Shown here in pieces: positions 32,230-40,392 of a stretch of 64,000 bases of DNA. The DNA is from Paractinoplanes deccanensis (lineage in GTDB: Bacteria > Actinomycetota > Actinomycetes > Mycobacteriales > Micromonosporaceae). Position numbers and translations under genes: made by a program. The stretch spans positions 50,409 through 114,408 of the forward strand of contig NZ_BOMI01000017.1 of assembly GCF_016862115.1 (NCBI RefSeq). The letters are read 5' to 3'. A model generated the notes under the pieces. It was not told the DNA's origin. It worked only from the letters and a program-made list of their open reading frames with translations, and searched no databases. Position 1 is the first letter of the stretch; each line of letters starts with the position of its first letter.

Positions 32230-33612
32230 ATGTTTCTGAGAGGTAATTTGATCGGGCCAATAGTGGACGCTGTGGACGACCGCAGCGCCCGGGGGATCGC
32301 TGCGGCCATCAGCCGGATGATCACGGCCGGAACCCTGCCGCAGGGCGCCCGGCTGCCGACGGTTCGCGACGTCGCGCGGTCGCTCGGGGTCAGCCCGACG
32401 ACCGTCAGCGAGGCGTGGCGCAGCCTGACGCGGGCCGGGGTTCTCCAGACGCGGGGTCGGTCCGGCACGTTCGTCGCGGCCCCGGCGGTGCCCCGGCAGC
32501 GCTGGCGCTATTCGCAGATGGGCGCGGTGGGCCCGGTGTCACGCGACCTCTCCACCGGCGTACCCGACCATGATCTTTTGCCGGATCTGACGGACGCGCT
32601 CAAGCGCATCGGGGACGGGCGGCTGACGACGAGCTATCTCGACGCGCCGGTGCTGCCCGCGCTCGAGGAGCTGCTGCGGTCGCGATGGCCGTGCGAGGTG
32701 GAGTCGCTGACCGTTGTGGACGGCGCGATGGACGCGCTCGATCGGATCATCGGGGCGGTCGTCCGCTTCGGCGATCACGTGATCGTGGAGAACCCGGCCT
32801 TCCCGCCGCTGCTCGACCTGCTCCAGACGGTCGGCGCGACGGTGATCGGGGTGCCGCTGGACGGCGCGGGGATGATGCCGGACCGGCTGCACGCCTGCCT
32901 CGCGGACCATCCGGCGGCCGCCGTCTTCCTCCAGCCGAGGGCGCACAACCCGACCGGGGTGAGCATGACGCCGGCGCGGGCCGCGCAGCTCGCCGAGATC
33001 CTCGACGGCTTCCCGGGCGTGCTGGTGGTCGAGGACGACCACGCCGGCGACATCGCCTCGGCGCCGCCCGTCAGCCTGGGCACGCCGCGGACCGTCCACG
33101 TGGCCGGATTCTCCAAGTCGCACGGCCCCGACCTGCGCCTCGCGGCGGTCGGCGGCCCGGCCCGGGTGATCGCGGCGGTGGCCGACCGGCGGCTGCTCGG
33201 CCCCGGGTGGTCGAGCCGCCTGCTCCAGGCGGTGCTGCTCGACCTGCTCACCGACCCGGCCGCCGTCGCCCAGGTGTCCGCCGCCCGCGAGGCCTACGCG
33301 TCGCGGCGCCGGGAGCTGCTCGCCGCCCTGCGCGAACGCGGCGTCACCGCCACCGGCGACGACGGCATCAACCTGTGGATGGCGGTCGACGATCAGCAGA
33401 TGGCGATGGTGTCCCTGGCCGCGCACGGCATCGCGGTGGCGCCCGGCGCCCCGTTCTGCGTGACGCCCCTGCCCGCCGACCACGTCCGCGTCACCGCCGG
33501 CCTGGTCGCCGCCGGCTTCGACACCCTCGCCGACGTCCTCGCCGGCGCCGCCCTCCTGACCAGCCGCGGCAGCGGCCCCCGAACCCGCCCCCACCCCCGT
33601 GGCTGGCGATGA
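32230..33612 (+). CDS. MocR-type regulator (GntR HTH + aminotransferase-like domain)
   Basis: About 460 residues. The N-terminal GntR winged helix reads ARGIAAAISRMITAGTLPQGARLPTVRDVARSLGVSPTTVSEAWRSL; the rest is a fold-type I PLP domain with the cofactor lysine in VAGFSKSHGPDLRL and PTGVSMTPARAAQLAE. MocR proteins use PLP or an aminated ligand as a sensor. The start is uncertain: ATG 32230, TTG 32248 (GAGAGG 5 bases before) or GTG 32263. Divergence from the catabolic operon, and the aminotransferase immediately downstream, suggest it controls both. Confidence 0.85.
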   Translation: MFLRGNLIGPIVDAVDDRSARGIAAAISRMITAGTLPQGARLPTVRDVARSLGVSPTTVSEAWRSLTRAGVLQTRGRSGTFVAAPAVPRQRWRYSQMGAVGPVSRDLSTGVPDHDLLPDLTDALKRIGDGRLTTSYLDAPVLPALEELLRSRWPCEVESLTVVDGAMDALDRIIGAVVRFGDHVIVENPAFPPLLDLLQTVGATVIGVPLDGAGMMPDRLHACLADHPAAAVFLQPRAHNPTGVSMTPARAAQLAEILDGFPGVLVVEDDHAGDIASAPPVSLGTPRTVHVAGFSKSHGPDLRLAAVGGPARVIAAVADRRLLGPGWSSRLLQAVLLDLLTDPAAVAQVSAAREAYASRRRELLAALRERGVTATGDDGINLWMAVDDQQMAMVSLAAHGIAVAPGAPFCVTPLPADHVRVTAGLVAAGFDTLADVLAGAALLTSRGSGPRTRPHPRGWR

Positions 33613-33635
33613 CCCCGCACCCCAAGGAGCCCCTC

Positions 33636-34934
33636 ATGAGCGACGATCTGCTGGCCCGGCACCGCGCGGTGCTGCCGAGCTGGATGCCGACCTACTACGG
33701 CGACGACGCCCTCGAGATCGTCGAGGGGGACGGGCGCCGCGTCACCGGCAGCGACGGCCGCACCTACCTCGACTTCTTCGGCGGCGTGCTGACCACGATG
33801 ATCGGCTACAACATCCCGGAGATCGCCGAGGCGGTCCGGCGCCAGCTGGCCACCGGCGTCGTGCACACGTCGACGCTCTATCTGATCCGGCAGCAGGTCG
33901 AGCTGGCCGAGAAGATCGCGCGCGTCTCCGGCATCCCGGACGCGCGGGTCTTCTTCACCAACTCGGGCACCGAGGCCAACGAGACCGCGCTGCTGATGGC
34001 CACCAACCTGCGCCGCTCCAACCAGATCCTGGCGATCAAGAACAGCTACCACGGCCGGACGTTCGCCACCATGGCGATCACCGGGCACCGCAGCTGGTCG
34101 TCGAGCGCGCTCACCCCGCTCAACGTCTCGTGGCTGGCCTCCGGCGACCGGCTGCGGGGCCGGATGGCCGGCCTGTCCGACGACGCGATCCTCGACGCGG
34201 CCGTCGACGACCTGCGCGAGGTGCTCGCCACGGTCACCGCCGGGGACGTGGCGGCGCTGATCGCCGAGCCGATCCAGGGTGTCGGCGGGTTCGTGGCGGG
34301 CCCTGACGGCCTGCTCGGCGCGTACCACAAAGTCCTGTCGGAGCACGGGATCCTGCTCATCGCCGACGAGGTGCAGACGGGGTGGGGCCGCACCGGCGAG
34401 CACTTCTGGGGCTATCAGGCGCACGGCGTCACCCCCGACCTGATCACCTTCGCCAAGGGCATCGGCAACGGCTTCGCCCTCGGCGGCGTGGTGGGCCGCG
34501 CGGACGTGATGAACGCGGTGCCGGCGATCAGCTTCTCCACCTTCGGCGGCAATCCGCTCTCGGCGGCGGCCGGCAACGCCGTCCTGGACTACGTGCTCGA
34601 CCGCGACCTCCAGGCCAACGCCGCCCGGGTCGGCGCGATCCTGCTCGACGGCCTGCGCGCGCTCGACCTGGCGATCGTGGGGGAGGTGCGCGGCAAGGGC
34701 CTGATGATCGGCGTCGAGATCGTCCACCCGGGAACGTCCGAACCGGACCCGGCAAGCACCCTGCGCGTCTTCGACGAGTGCCGCGCCGGTGGCCTGCTGG
34801 TGGGCAAGGGCGGGCTCTACGGCAACGTGCTGCGGATGGGGCCCGCGCTGACCCTCACCGAGGACGAGGCGCGCGAGGGCCTGCGCATCCTCGTCGATGC
34901 GCTGTCCCGTGTCGACACTGAAAGCCGCATCTAA
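33636..34934 (+). CDS. Class III aminotransferase (beta-alanine / AGXT2-like)
   Basis: 432 residues of a PLP class III aminotransferase: FFTNSGTEANETALLMAT (phosphate cup), YHGRTFATMAITG, ADEVQTGWGRTGEHFW, PLP lysine in ITFAKGIGNGFALGGVV, and FSTFGGNPLSAAAG. AAGGAG 6 bases before the ATG fixes the start, 23 bases after the regulator. Next to dihydropyrimidinase and ureidopropionase genes the natural substrate is beta-alanine or 3-aminoisobutyrate, giving (methyl)malonate semialdehyde. The substrate is inferred from context. Confidence 0.9.
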   Translation: MSDDLLARHRAVLPSWMPTYYGDDALEIVEGDGRRVTGSDGRTYLDFFGGVLTTMIGYNIPEIAEAVRRQLATGVVHTSTLYLIRQQVELAEKIARVSGIPDARVFFTNSGTEANETALLMATNLRRSNQILAIKNSYHGRTFATMAITGHRSWSSSALTPLNVSWLASGDRLRGRMAGLSDDAILDAAVDDLREVLATVTAGDVAALIAEPIQGVGGFVAGPDGLLGAYHKVLSEHGILLIADEVQTGWGRTGEHFWGYQAHGVTPDLITFAKGIGNGFALGGVVGRADVMNAVPAISFSTFGGNPLSAAAGNAVLDYVLDRDLQANAARVGAILLDGLRALDLAIVGEVRGKGLMIGVEIVHPGTSEPDPASTLRVFDECRAGGLLVGKGGLYGNVLRMGPALTLTEDEAREGLRILVDALSRVDTESRI

Positions 34935-35014
34935 ACCCTGTTTTGTCCGGACAGCGAGAACTTTTGCTTGATCTGAAGAAACTTAGCTTCACTTTCGACG
35001 AAACAGATCGGTAA

Positions 35015-35040
35015 CCTATCGAGCGACGTCGTTCGATAGG
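35015..35040 (+). promoter_or_regulatory. 26-bp near-perfect palindrome touching a ribosome binding site
   Basis: Outer arms CCTATCGA and TCGATAGG with a CGACGTCG centre; 12 of 13 pairs match, the exception being G/T. The right arm runs into the Shine-Dalgarno AGGAG of the gene starting at 35049. It could be a repressor operator in DNA or a hairpin hiding the ribosome site in RNA. Confidence 0.6.
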
Positions 35041-35048
35041 AGATCGCA

Positions 35049-35960
35049 ATGCCGCAGTCACTGAACCGTCGTCAACTCCTCGGCGCCGCTGCGGCGGCCG
35101 GCGCCGCGGCCACCATCGCCGTTCCCGGGGCCGCCCACGCGGGCGGCTCCCACGGCGGCAGTCTGCACCGCGTACCGCTTGACCAGATCAGCGTGCAGCT
35201 CTACACGCTGCGCAACCAGCTCGCGATCGACCTCGACGCGAGCCTCGCCGAGCTCGCCGAGATCGGCTACAAGCGCGTCGAGCACGCCGGGTTCGTCAAC
35301 CGCACCGCCGCGCAGTTCCGGGCGGCTCTCGACCGGGCCGGCATCAGGGCCACCTCCGGCCACGTCGGCATCCCGCAGCCGTGGAACGCCGACACGTGGA
35401 AGCGCGCCCTCGACGACGCGGCCATCGTCGGCAACAAGTACATCGTCCACCCGTTCTTCGGCCAGGGCCCGAACGGCCCGATCCGCGACGCCGCCGTCTA
35501 CCGGGCGTTCGCGGCCGACCTCAACAAGGCCGGCGCGCTGGCCCGCAGGGCCGGGCTCCAGTTCGGCTACCACAACCACCACGCCGAGTTCTTCCGGCAG
35601 AACGGGACCAGCCTGACCGGCATGGACATCCTGTTCCGCGAGACGGACCCGCGCCTGGTGCACTTCGAGGTCGACCTCTACTGGGCCTTCCGCGGCGCCC
35701 ACGACCCGGTCGACCTCATCAAGGAAAATCGCGGCCGCATCAAGCAGGTGCACGTCAAGGACCTCGACGTGAACGCGAGCTTCGCCGACCCCGGCGACGG
35801 GCTCATCGACTTCGGCCGCATCTTCGAGCACTCCAAGGAGGCCGGACTGATCGAGTACATCGTCGAGCGCGACGACGCCGGCTCCCCGCCGCGCACGCCC
35901 GAGCAGGCCCTCGTGACCGCGGAGCGCGGTTACGACTACCTCGCCGGATTGAGGTTCTGA
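35049..35960 (+). CDS. Exported sugar phosphate isomerase/epimerase-like TIM-barrel protein
   Basis: 303 residues. A twin-arginine signal is visible (SLNRRQLLGAAAAAG ... AAHAGG), so it is probably folded before export. The barrel domain is of the xylose-isomerase/AP-endonuclease-2 type: ISVQLYTLRNQLAIDLDASLAELAEIGYKRVEHAG, GYHNHHAEF, HFEVDLYWAFRGAHDP, KQVHVKDLD, EYIVERDDAG; the His/Glu/Asp residues form a divalent-metal site. TGATG coupling to the sugar dehydrogenase-PKD gene implies a shared extracytoplasmic sugar process, reaction unknown. Confidence 0.85.
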   Translation: MPQSLNRRQLLGAAAAAGAAATIAVPGAAHAGGSHGGSLHRVPLDQISVQLYTLRNQLAIDLDASLAELAEIGYKRVEHAGFVNRTAAQFRAALDRAGIRATSGHVGIPQPWNADTWKRALDDAAIVGNKYIVHPFFGQGPNGPIRDAAVYRAFAADLNKAGALARRAGLQFGYHNHHAEFFRQNGTSLTGMDILFRETDPRLVHFEVDLYWAFRGAHDPVDLIKENRGRIKQVHVKDLDVNASFADPGDGLIDFGRIFEHSKEAGLIEYIVERDDAGSPPRTPEQALVTAERGYDYLAGLRF

Positions 35961-38032
35961 TGATCCGTAAGCTGTCCATCCTGGGTGCCGTCGGCGTTGC
36001 CGTGCTGCTGACGCCCTCCGTGGCGGTGGCGGGTGGGTCCACCGCCCCGCTGCCACCCTCGTCCGACTTCCAGAAGGTCACCCTCAACGACTTCCCGGGC
36101 GAGCCCATCGCGATCGCCGTCCTGCCGGACCGGCGGGTGCTGCACACGGCCCGCACGGGACAGGTGCGCATCCACGAGCCCGCCACCGGGCGCAACGTGC
36201 TGGCCGCGACCATCCCGGTCTACCTGCACGACGAGGAAGGCGTGCAGGGCATCGCGATCGACCCCGACTTCCAGCACAACAAGTGGGTCTACGTCTACTA
36301 CTCGCCGGTGCTGAACACGCCGGCCGACGACCCGGCGACCCCGACGGTCAACGAGGGCGACGCGCCGACCGAGGGCACCCCGGCCGACTTCGCGCCGTTC
36401 AAGGGCCACCTCCAGCTGTCGCGCTTCAAGCTGATCGGCAGCACGCTGCGCCTCGACACCGAGCAAAAGATCATCCAGGTGCCGGTGGACCGTGGCCAGT
36501 GCTGCCACGTCGGCGGCAAGATCGACTTCGACAGCAAGGGCAACCTGCTCCTGTCGACCGGTGACGACTCCAACCCGTTCGCCTCCGACGGCTACGCGCC
36601 CATCGACGAGCGGGCCAACCGCAACCCGGTCTTCGACGCCCAGCGCAGCGCGGCCAACACCAACGACCTGCGCGGCAAGGTGCTCCGGATCAAGGTCGGC
36701 CAGAACGGCGGCTACACGATCCCCAAGGGCAACCTCTTCAAGCCGGGCACGCCCAAGACCAAGCCCGAGATCTACGCGATGGGCCTGCGCAACCCGTTCC
36801 GCTTCACCGTCGACCCCGAGACCGACGTGATCTACCTGGGCGACTACTCGCCGGACGCGCAGAACGCGAACCCGGCGCGCGGTCCCGCGGGTCAGGGCCG
36901 CTGGCTCGCGATCGACAAGCCGGCGAACTACGGCTGGCCGTACTGCGCCGACGCCGACAAGCCGTACGTGGACTACGACTTCGCCACCGGCACGTCCGGC
37001 GCGCCGTTCAACTGCGCGGCGCCGGTCAACGAGTCGCCGCGCAACACGGGCCTGCGCAACCTGCCGCCGGTCGAGAAGGCCGAGATCGCCTACTCGTACG
37101 GTCCCAGCGCGCAGTTCCCCGAGCTCGGCACCGGCGGCATCGGCCCGATGGGCGGTCCGGCGTACGACTACGACAAGCGGCTGCGCTCCGCGATCAAGTG
37201 GCCCGAGGCGTTCGACGGCAAGCCGCTGTTCGCCGAGTGGACCCGCGACTGGGTCAAGGCGCTCACGCTCGACCGCCGCAACCAGGTCACGAAGATCGAG
37301 TCGGTGCTGCCCGAGCTCGTCTTCGACAACCCGATGGACCTCGAGTTCGGCCCGGACGGCGCGCTCTACGTCCTGGAGTACGGCGACGGGTACTTCGCCG
37401 AGAACCCCGACGCCCAGCTCTCCCGGTTCGACTACGTCCGCGGCAACCGCACGCCGATCGCGAAGGCCTCGGCCACGCCGACCTCCGGGCAGGCGCCGCT
37501 GATAGTGCAGTTCTCCAGCGCCGGCACGGTGGACCCGGACGGCGACGCGATCCGGTACGAGTGGTACCTGGACAACGACAACCGGGTCGACTCGCGCTCG
37601 CCGAACCCGACGTTCACCTACACCCAGAACGGCAACTACCGGCCGACCCTCAAGGTCACCGACCGGACCGGCCGCTCCTCGTCCGCCGAGGTGATCCTGC
37701 CGGTCGGCACGGCGGCGCCGGTGGTCACCTTCACCACGCCGCAGGAGGGCCAGCCCTTCCAGTTCGGTGACACGGTGAACTTCCAGGTGCAGGTGACCGA
37801 CGACCAGCCGGTCGACTGCTCCCGGGTGACGGTGACCTACATCCTCGGGCACGACGAGCACGGGCACCCGCTCTCCACGGCGTCCGGCTGCACCGGCTCG
37901 ATCACCACGTTCGTCGACCCCGGCCACGCCGGCGCCGGCAACCTGACGGCGGTGTTCGTGGCGTCGTACACCGACACCGGCACCCCGGCGCAGACGGGCA
38001 CGGCGACCGTCGTGCTCGAACCCACCTCCTGA
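35960..38032 (+). CDS. Secreted glucose/sorbosone dehydrogenase-like protein with PKD domain
   Basis: 690 residues with a Sec signal (MIRKLSILGAVGVAVLLTPSVAVAG). Residues ~35-490 form a GSDH-type beta-propeller (GEPIAIAVLPDRRVLHTARTG, EEGVQGIAIDPDF, YAMGLRNPFRFTVDP, NPMDLEFGPDGALYVLEYG), the fold of PQQ-dependent aldose dehydrogenases. A PKD domain follows (~500-590; VDPDGDAIRYEWYLDND ... RPTLKVTDRTG) and then another beta domain with a Cys pair. Whether it uses PQQ is not shown. It is translationally coupled to the isomerase-like gene and followed by a strong hairpin. Confidence 0.87.
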   Translation: MIRKLSILGAVGVAVLLTPSVAVAGGSTAPLPPSSDFQKVTLNDFPGEPIAIAVLPDRRVLHTARTGQVRIHEPATGRNVLAATIPVYLHDEEGVQGIAIDPDFQHNKWVYVYYSPVLNTPADDPATPTVNEGDAPTEGTPADFAPFKGHLQLSRFKLIGSTLRLDTEQKIIQVPVDRGQCCHVGGKIDFDSKGNLLLSTGDDSNPFASDGYAPIDERANRNPVFDAQRSAANTNDLRGKVLRIKVGQNGGYTIPKGNLFKPGTPKTKPEIYAMGLRNPFRFTVDPETDVIYLGDYSPDAQNANPARGPAGQGRWLAIDKPANYGWPYCADADKPYVDYDFATGTSGAPFNCAAPVNESPRNTGLRNLPPVEKAEIAYSYGPSAQFPELGTGGIGPMGGPAYDYDKRLRSAIKWPEAFDGKPLFAEWTRDWVKALTLDRRNQVTKIESVLPELVFDNPMDLEFGPDGALYVLEYGDGYFAENPDAQLSRFDYVRGNRTPIAKASATPTSGQAPLIVQFSSAGTVDPDGDAIRYEWYLDNDNRVDSRSPNPTFTYTQNGNYRPTLKVTDRTGRSSSAEVILPVGTAAPVVTFTTPQEGQPFQFGDTVNFQVQVTDDQPVDCSRVTVTYILGHDEHGHPLSTASGCTGSITTFVDPGHAGAGNLTAVFVASYTDTGTPAQTGTATVVLEPTS

Positions 38033-38044
38033 TAACCCCGCGTT

Positions 38045-38078
38045 CACCCGGCCGGTCCCTCCGGGGCCCGGCCGGGTG
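38045..38078 (+). terminator. Hairpin terminator after the GSDH-PKD gene
   Basis: An 11-bp perfect stem (CACCCGGCCGG / CCGGCCGGGTG) with a 12-base loop, 12 bases after the stop, followed by CCGCTTTCT. Confidence 0.75.
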
Positions 38079-38219
38079 CCGCTTTCTACCCACTACGGCG
38101 CATTCGTACGCTGTCGGAACCGGAAACCCTTCATGTTCTCTCCCGTAATCGGGGTGGAACATTAAGATGCTGGTCACACGGCACTGTTGAGATCGCCTCG
38201 CACGGGTGACAGTGACCTC

Positions 38220-39443
38220 GTGACAGAGACAACGGTCATCCTCGTGCTGGTGGTCGTCACAGCCCTCGGCTTCGACTTCACCAACGGGTTCCACGACACG
38301 GCCAACGCGATGGCCACCTCCATCGCGACCAAGGCCCTTCGGCCCAAGACGGCCGTCGCCCTCTCCGGCGTCCTCAACCTGATCGGCGCCTTCCTCTCCG
38401 TCGAGGTCGCCCTCACGGTCAGCAACGCGGTCGTCAAGATCCAAAACTCCGACGGTACGCCGAAAGAGGCGCTCACCGCGGACGGCGGAGAGGCGCTGCT
38501 GCTCATCATCCTCGCGGGGCTCATCGGAGGCATCGTCTGGAACCTGCTCACCTGGCTGCTCGGCCTGCCCTCGAGCTCGTCGCACGCGCTCTTCGGCGGC
38601 CTGATCGGCGCCACCGTGGCCGGCCTCGGCTGGGCCGGCGTCAACTGGAACGGCGACGGCTCGAAGCTGGACGGCGTGGTCGGCAAGGTGATCCTCCCGG
38701 CCGTGCTGTCCCCGGTGATCGCCGGCGTGGTGGCGGCGGTCGGCACCTGGCTGATCTACCGCATCACGGTCGGCGTCGCGAAACGCTTCACCGAGAACGG
38801 CTTCCGCTGGGGTCAGATCGGCAGCGCCTCGCTCGTCTCGCTCGCGCACGGCACCAACGACGCCCAGAAGACGATGGGTGTCATCACGCTCGCGCTGATC
38901 GCCGCCGGCGACTGGACCGACACCAAGAACATCCCGTTCTGGGTGAAGGCGTCCTGCGCGCTCGCCATCGCGCTCGGCACCTACCTCGGCGGCTGGCGCA
39001 TCATCCGTACGCTGGGCAAAGGTCTCGTGGAGATCGCCCCGCCGCAGGGTCTCGCCGCGGAGAGCTCGTCGGCCGCGGTCATCCTCGCGTCGAGCCACCT
39101 CGGCTTCGCGCTGTCCACCACCCACGTGGCGACCGGCTCGATCCTCGGCTCCGGCGTCGGCAAGCCGGGCGCCCAGGTGCGCTGGCGGGTGGCCGGCCGC
39201 ATGGTCACCGCCTGGCTGATCACGCTCCCGGCGGCCGGTGTCGTCGGCGCCCTCATGTGGTACCTCGGCGACCTGATCGGCGGCCTCGCCGGCGCCATCG
39301 CCATCTTCGTGGTCCTGCTCGCCTGCGCCGCCGGCATGTACCTGCGCTCGCGCCGCACCCCGGTCGACCACAACAACGTCAACGAGGAGTGGGACGCGAC
39401 GACCGCGGACACCCCGCGCGAGCCCGCCGGAACGGGAGTCTGA
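38220..39443 (+). CDS. pitA: Inorganic phosphate transporter, PiT family
   Basis: About 407 residues with the two PiT signature repeats: FDFTNGFHDTANAMATSI near the N-terminus and SLAHGTNDAQKTMGVI in the middle, plus STTHVATGSILG. Around ten membrane helices. It imports phosphate (or metal-phosphate) by proton or sodium symport. The GTG at 38220 is the most likely start; no strong ribosome site is visible. It is followed after 3 bases by a small membrane protein gene and then a DUF3349 gene, the same order as Rv0545c-Rv0544c-Rv0543c in Mycobacterium tuberculosis. Confidence 0.93.
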   Translation: MTETTVILVLVVVTALGFDFTNGFHDTANAMATSIATKALRPKTAVALSGVLNLIGAFLSVEVALTVSNAVVKIQNSDGTPKEALTADGGEALLLIILAGLIGGIVWNLLTWLLGLPSSSSHALFGGLIGATVAGLGWAGVNWNGDGSKLDGVVGKVILPAVLSPVIAGVVAAVGTWLIYRITVGVAKRFTENGFRWGQIGSASLVSLAHGTNDAQKTMGVITLALIAAGDWTDTKNIPFWVKASCALAIALGTYLGGWRIIRTLGKGLVEIAPPQGLAAESSSAAVILASSHLGFALSTTHVATGSILGSGVGKPGAQVRWRVAGRMVTAWLITLPAAGVVGALMWYLGDLIGGLAGAIAIFVVLLACAAGMYLRSRRTPVDHNNVNEEWDATTADTPREPAGTGV

Positions 39444-39446
39444 CCC

Positions 39447-39743
39447 ATGAGCAACCTGGGATTCGCGCTCGAGGGCGCCTGGAAGGTCCTGCTCGCCGGC
39501 CTGCTGCTCGGCGCCGGCCTGCCCGCCCTGTTCGCCCTCGGCATCCGCTCCCTCGCCTGGGGCGCGGGCGGCGACGCGGAGGTCAGCCACGCCCGCCCCA
39601 ACCCGCTCGGCACGGTCCTCGGTTACGCCCTGTTCGCGATCGTGATCCTCGGCGTCCTGCTGGGCATCACCTTCATCGTGGCGAGCGGCTTCGGCAAGAC
39701 GATCAGCTTCGACCACATCTACCCGACGATCGTGGACAAGTGA
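39447..39743 (+). CDS. Small two-helix membrane protein of the pit operon
   Basis: 98 residues with two hydrophobic segments (KVLLAGLLLGAGLPALFALGI and LGTVLGYALFAIVILGVLLG) joined by a short polar loop. It matches in size, topology and position the membrane protein between pitA and the DUF3349 gene in mycobacteria (Rv0544c). It may be an accessory subunit of the phosphate transporter; that role is inferred from context alone. Confidence 0.8.
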   Translation: MSNLGFALEGAWKVLLAGLLLGAGLPALFALGIRSLAWGAGGDAEVSHARPNPLGTVLGYALFAIVILGVLLGITFIVASGFGKTISFDHIYPTIVDK

Positions 39744-40063
39744 TGACGGACAGCCGCTCCAACTTCCTCACCCGAGCCCTCGACTGGTTGCGCGCCGGCT
39801 ACCCGACCGGCGTGCCCCGCCAGGACTACGTGGCCCTGCTGGGCCTGCTCCGCCGCAAACTGACCGAGGACGAGGTCCGCAAGATAGCCGCCGAACTGGC
39901 CACCCAGGCCCAGCAGACCGGCGGCGACCCGATCACCCCCGCCGACATCGAAGCCATGATCAACGACGCCGCCCTCCAGGAGGCCACTCCCGAGGACATC
40001 GTCCGGGTTTCCGCCCACCTCGCCGCGGGCGGCTGGCCCCTGGCCGACCCACCCCGCGACTGA
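39743..40063 (+). CDS. DUF3349 protein
   Basis: 106 residues, beginning at an ATG that overlaps the preceding stop (TGATG). Sequence features of DUF3349: FLTRALDWLRAGYPTGVPRQDYVALLGLLRRKLTEDEV, ITPADIEAMI, and the end VSAHLAAGGWPLA. The mycobacterial relatives are small helical domains with no known activity. The conserved link to pitA suggests a function tied to phosphate uptake. Confidence 0.85.
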   Translation: MTDSRSNFLTRALDWLRAGYPTGVPRQDYVALLGLLRRKLTEDEVRKIAAELATQAQQTGGDPITPADIEAMINDAALQEATPEDIVRVSAHLAAGGWPLADPPRD

Positions 40064-40105
40064 TCCGCACGCCGCCGCTCATGGCTCCGGCACATGCTGA
40101 TCGGC

Positions 40106-40392
40106 CTACCGGCGTCTCGAGCCCCGGCGCCTCCCAGGCACTCGAGGACATCGCGCGTCGCGCTCCTGTGTTTCGAAGCGGACGAGCGCCGCTGCCACCG
40201 CGACGTGATCCTGCGCGAGCTGCACGGCCGAGCGGGAGCAGCGCAGGACTGAGGCGATCTCCAGAAGATCGGCCGCCTCCTCGGCAAGGCGGTCGATGGT
40301 GTCAACGGGCATCAGGAAAGGCGATGTGCCAGGTCTCGTCGTCGTGACCGATCAACGCGGAGACGGTGTCTCGGGCGTTGGTGCGAGACCCT
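40106..40392 (-). pseudogene. Two short overlapping frames, probably gene remnants
   Basis: On the minus strand, a frame without its own start ends ...VSALIGHDDETWHIAFPDAR with its stop at 40302-40304. It overlaps by 11 bases an ATG at 40312 that opens a 68-residue frame (MPVDTIDRLAEEAADLLEIA ... ALVRFETQERDA) whose end is Arg-rich and unnatural-looking. The overlap and protein-like composition suggest the tail of one gene and a second small gene, cut off by the neighbouring SDR gene. No family recognised. The rest of the 329-base gap holds nothing I can name. Confidence 0.35.

Noticed and set aside
38100..38219. PHO box upstream of the phosphate transporter
   Set aside because: GTTCTCTCCCG and the reverse-strand GTTCCACC only loosely resemble the direct-repeat PHO box; spacing is wrong.
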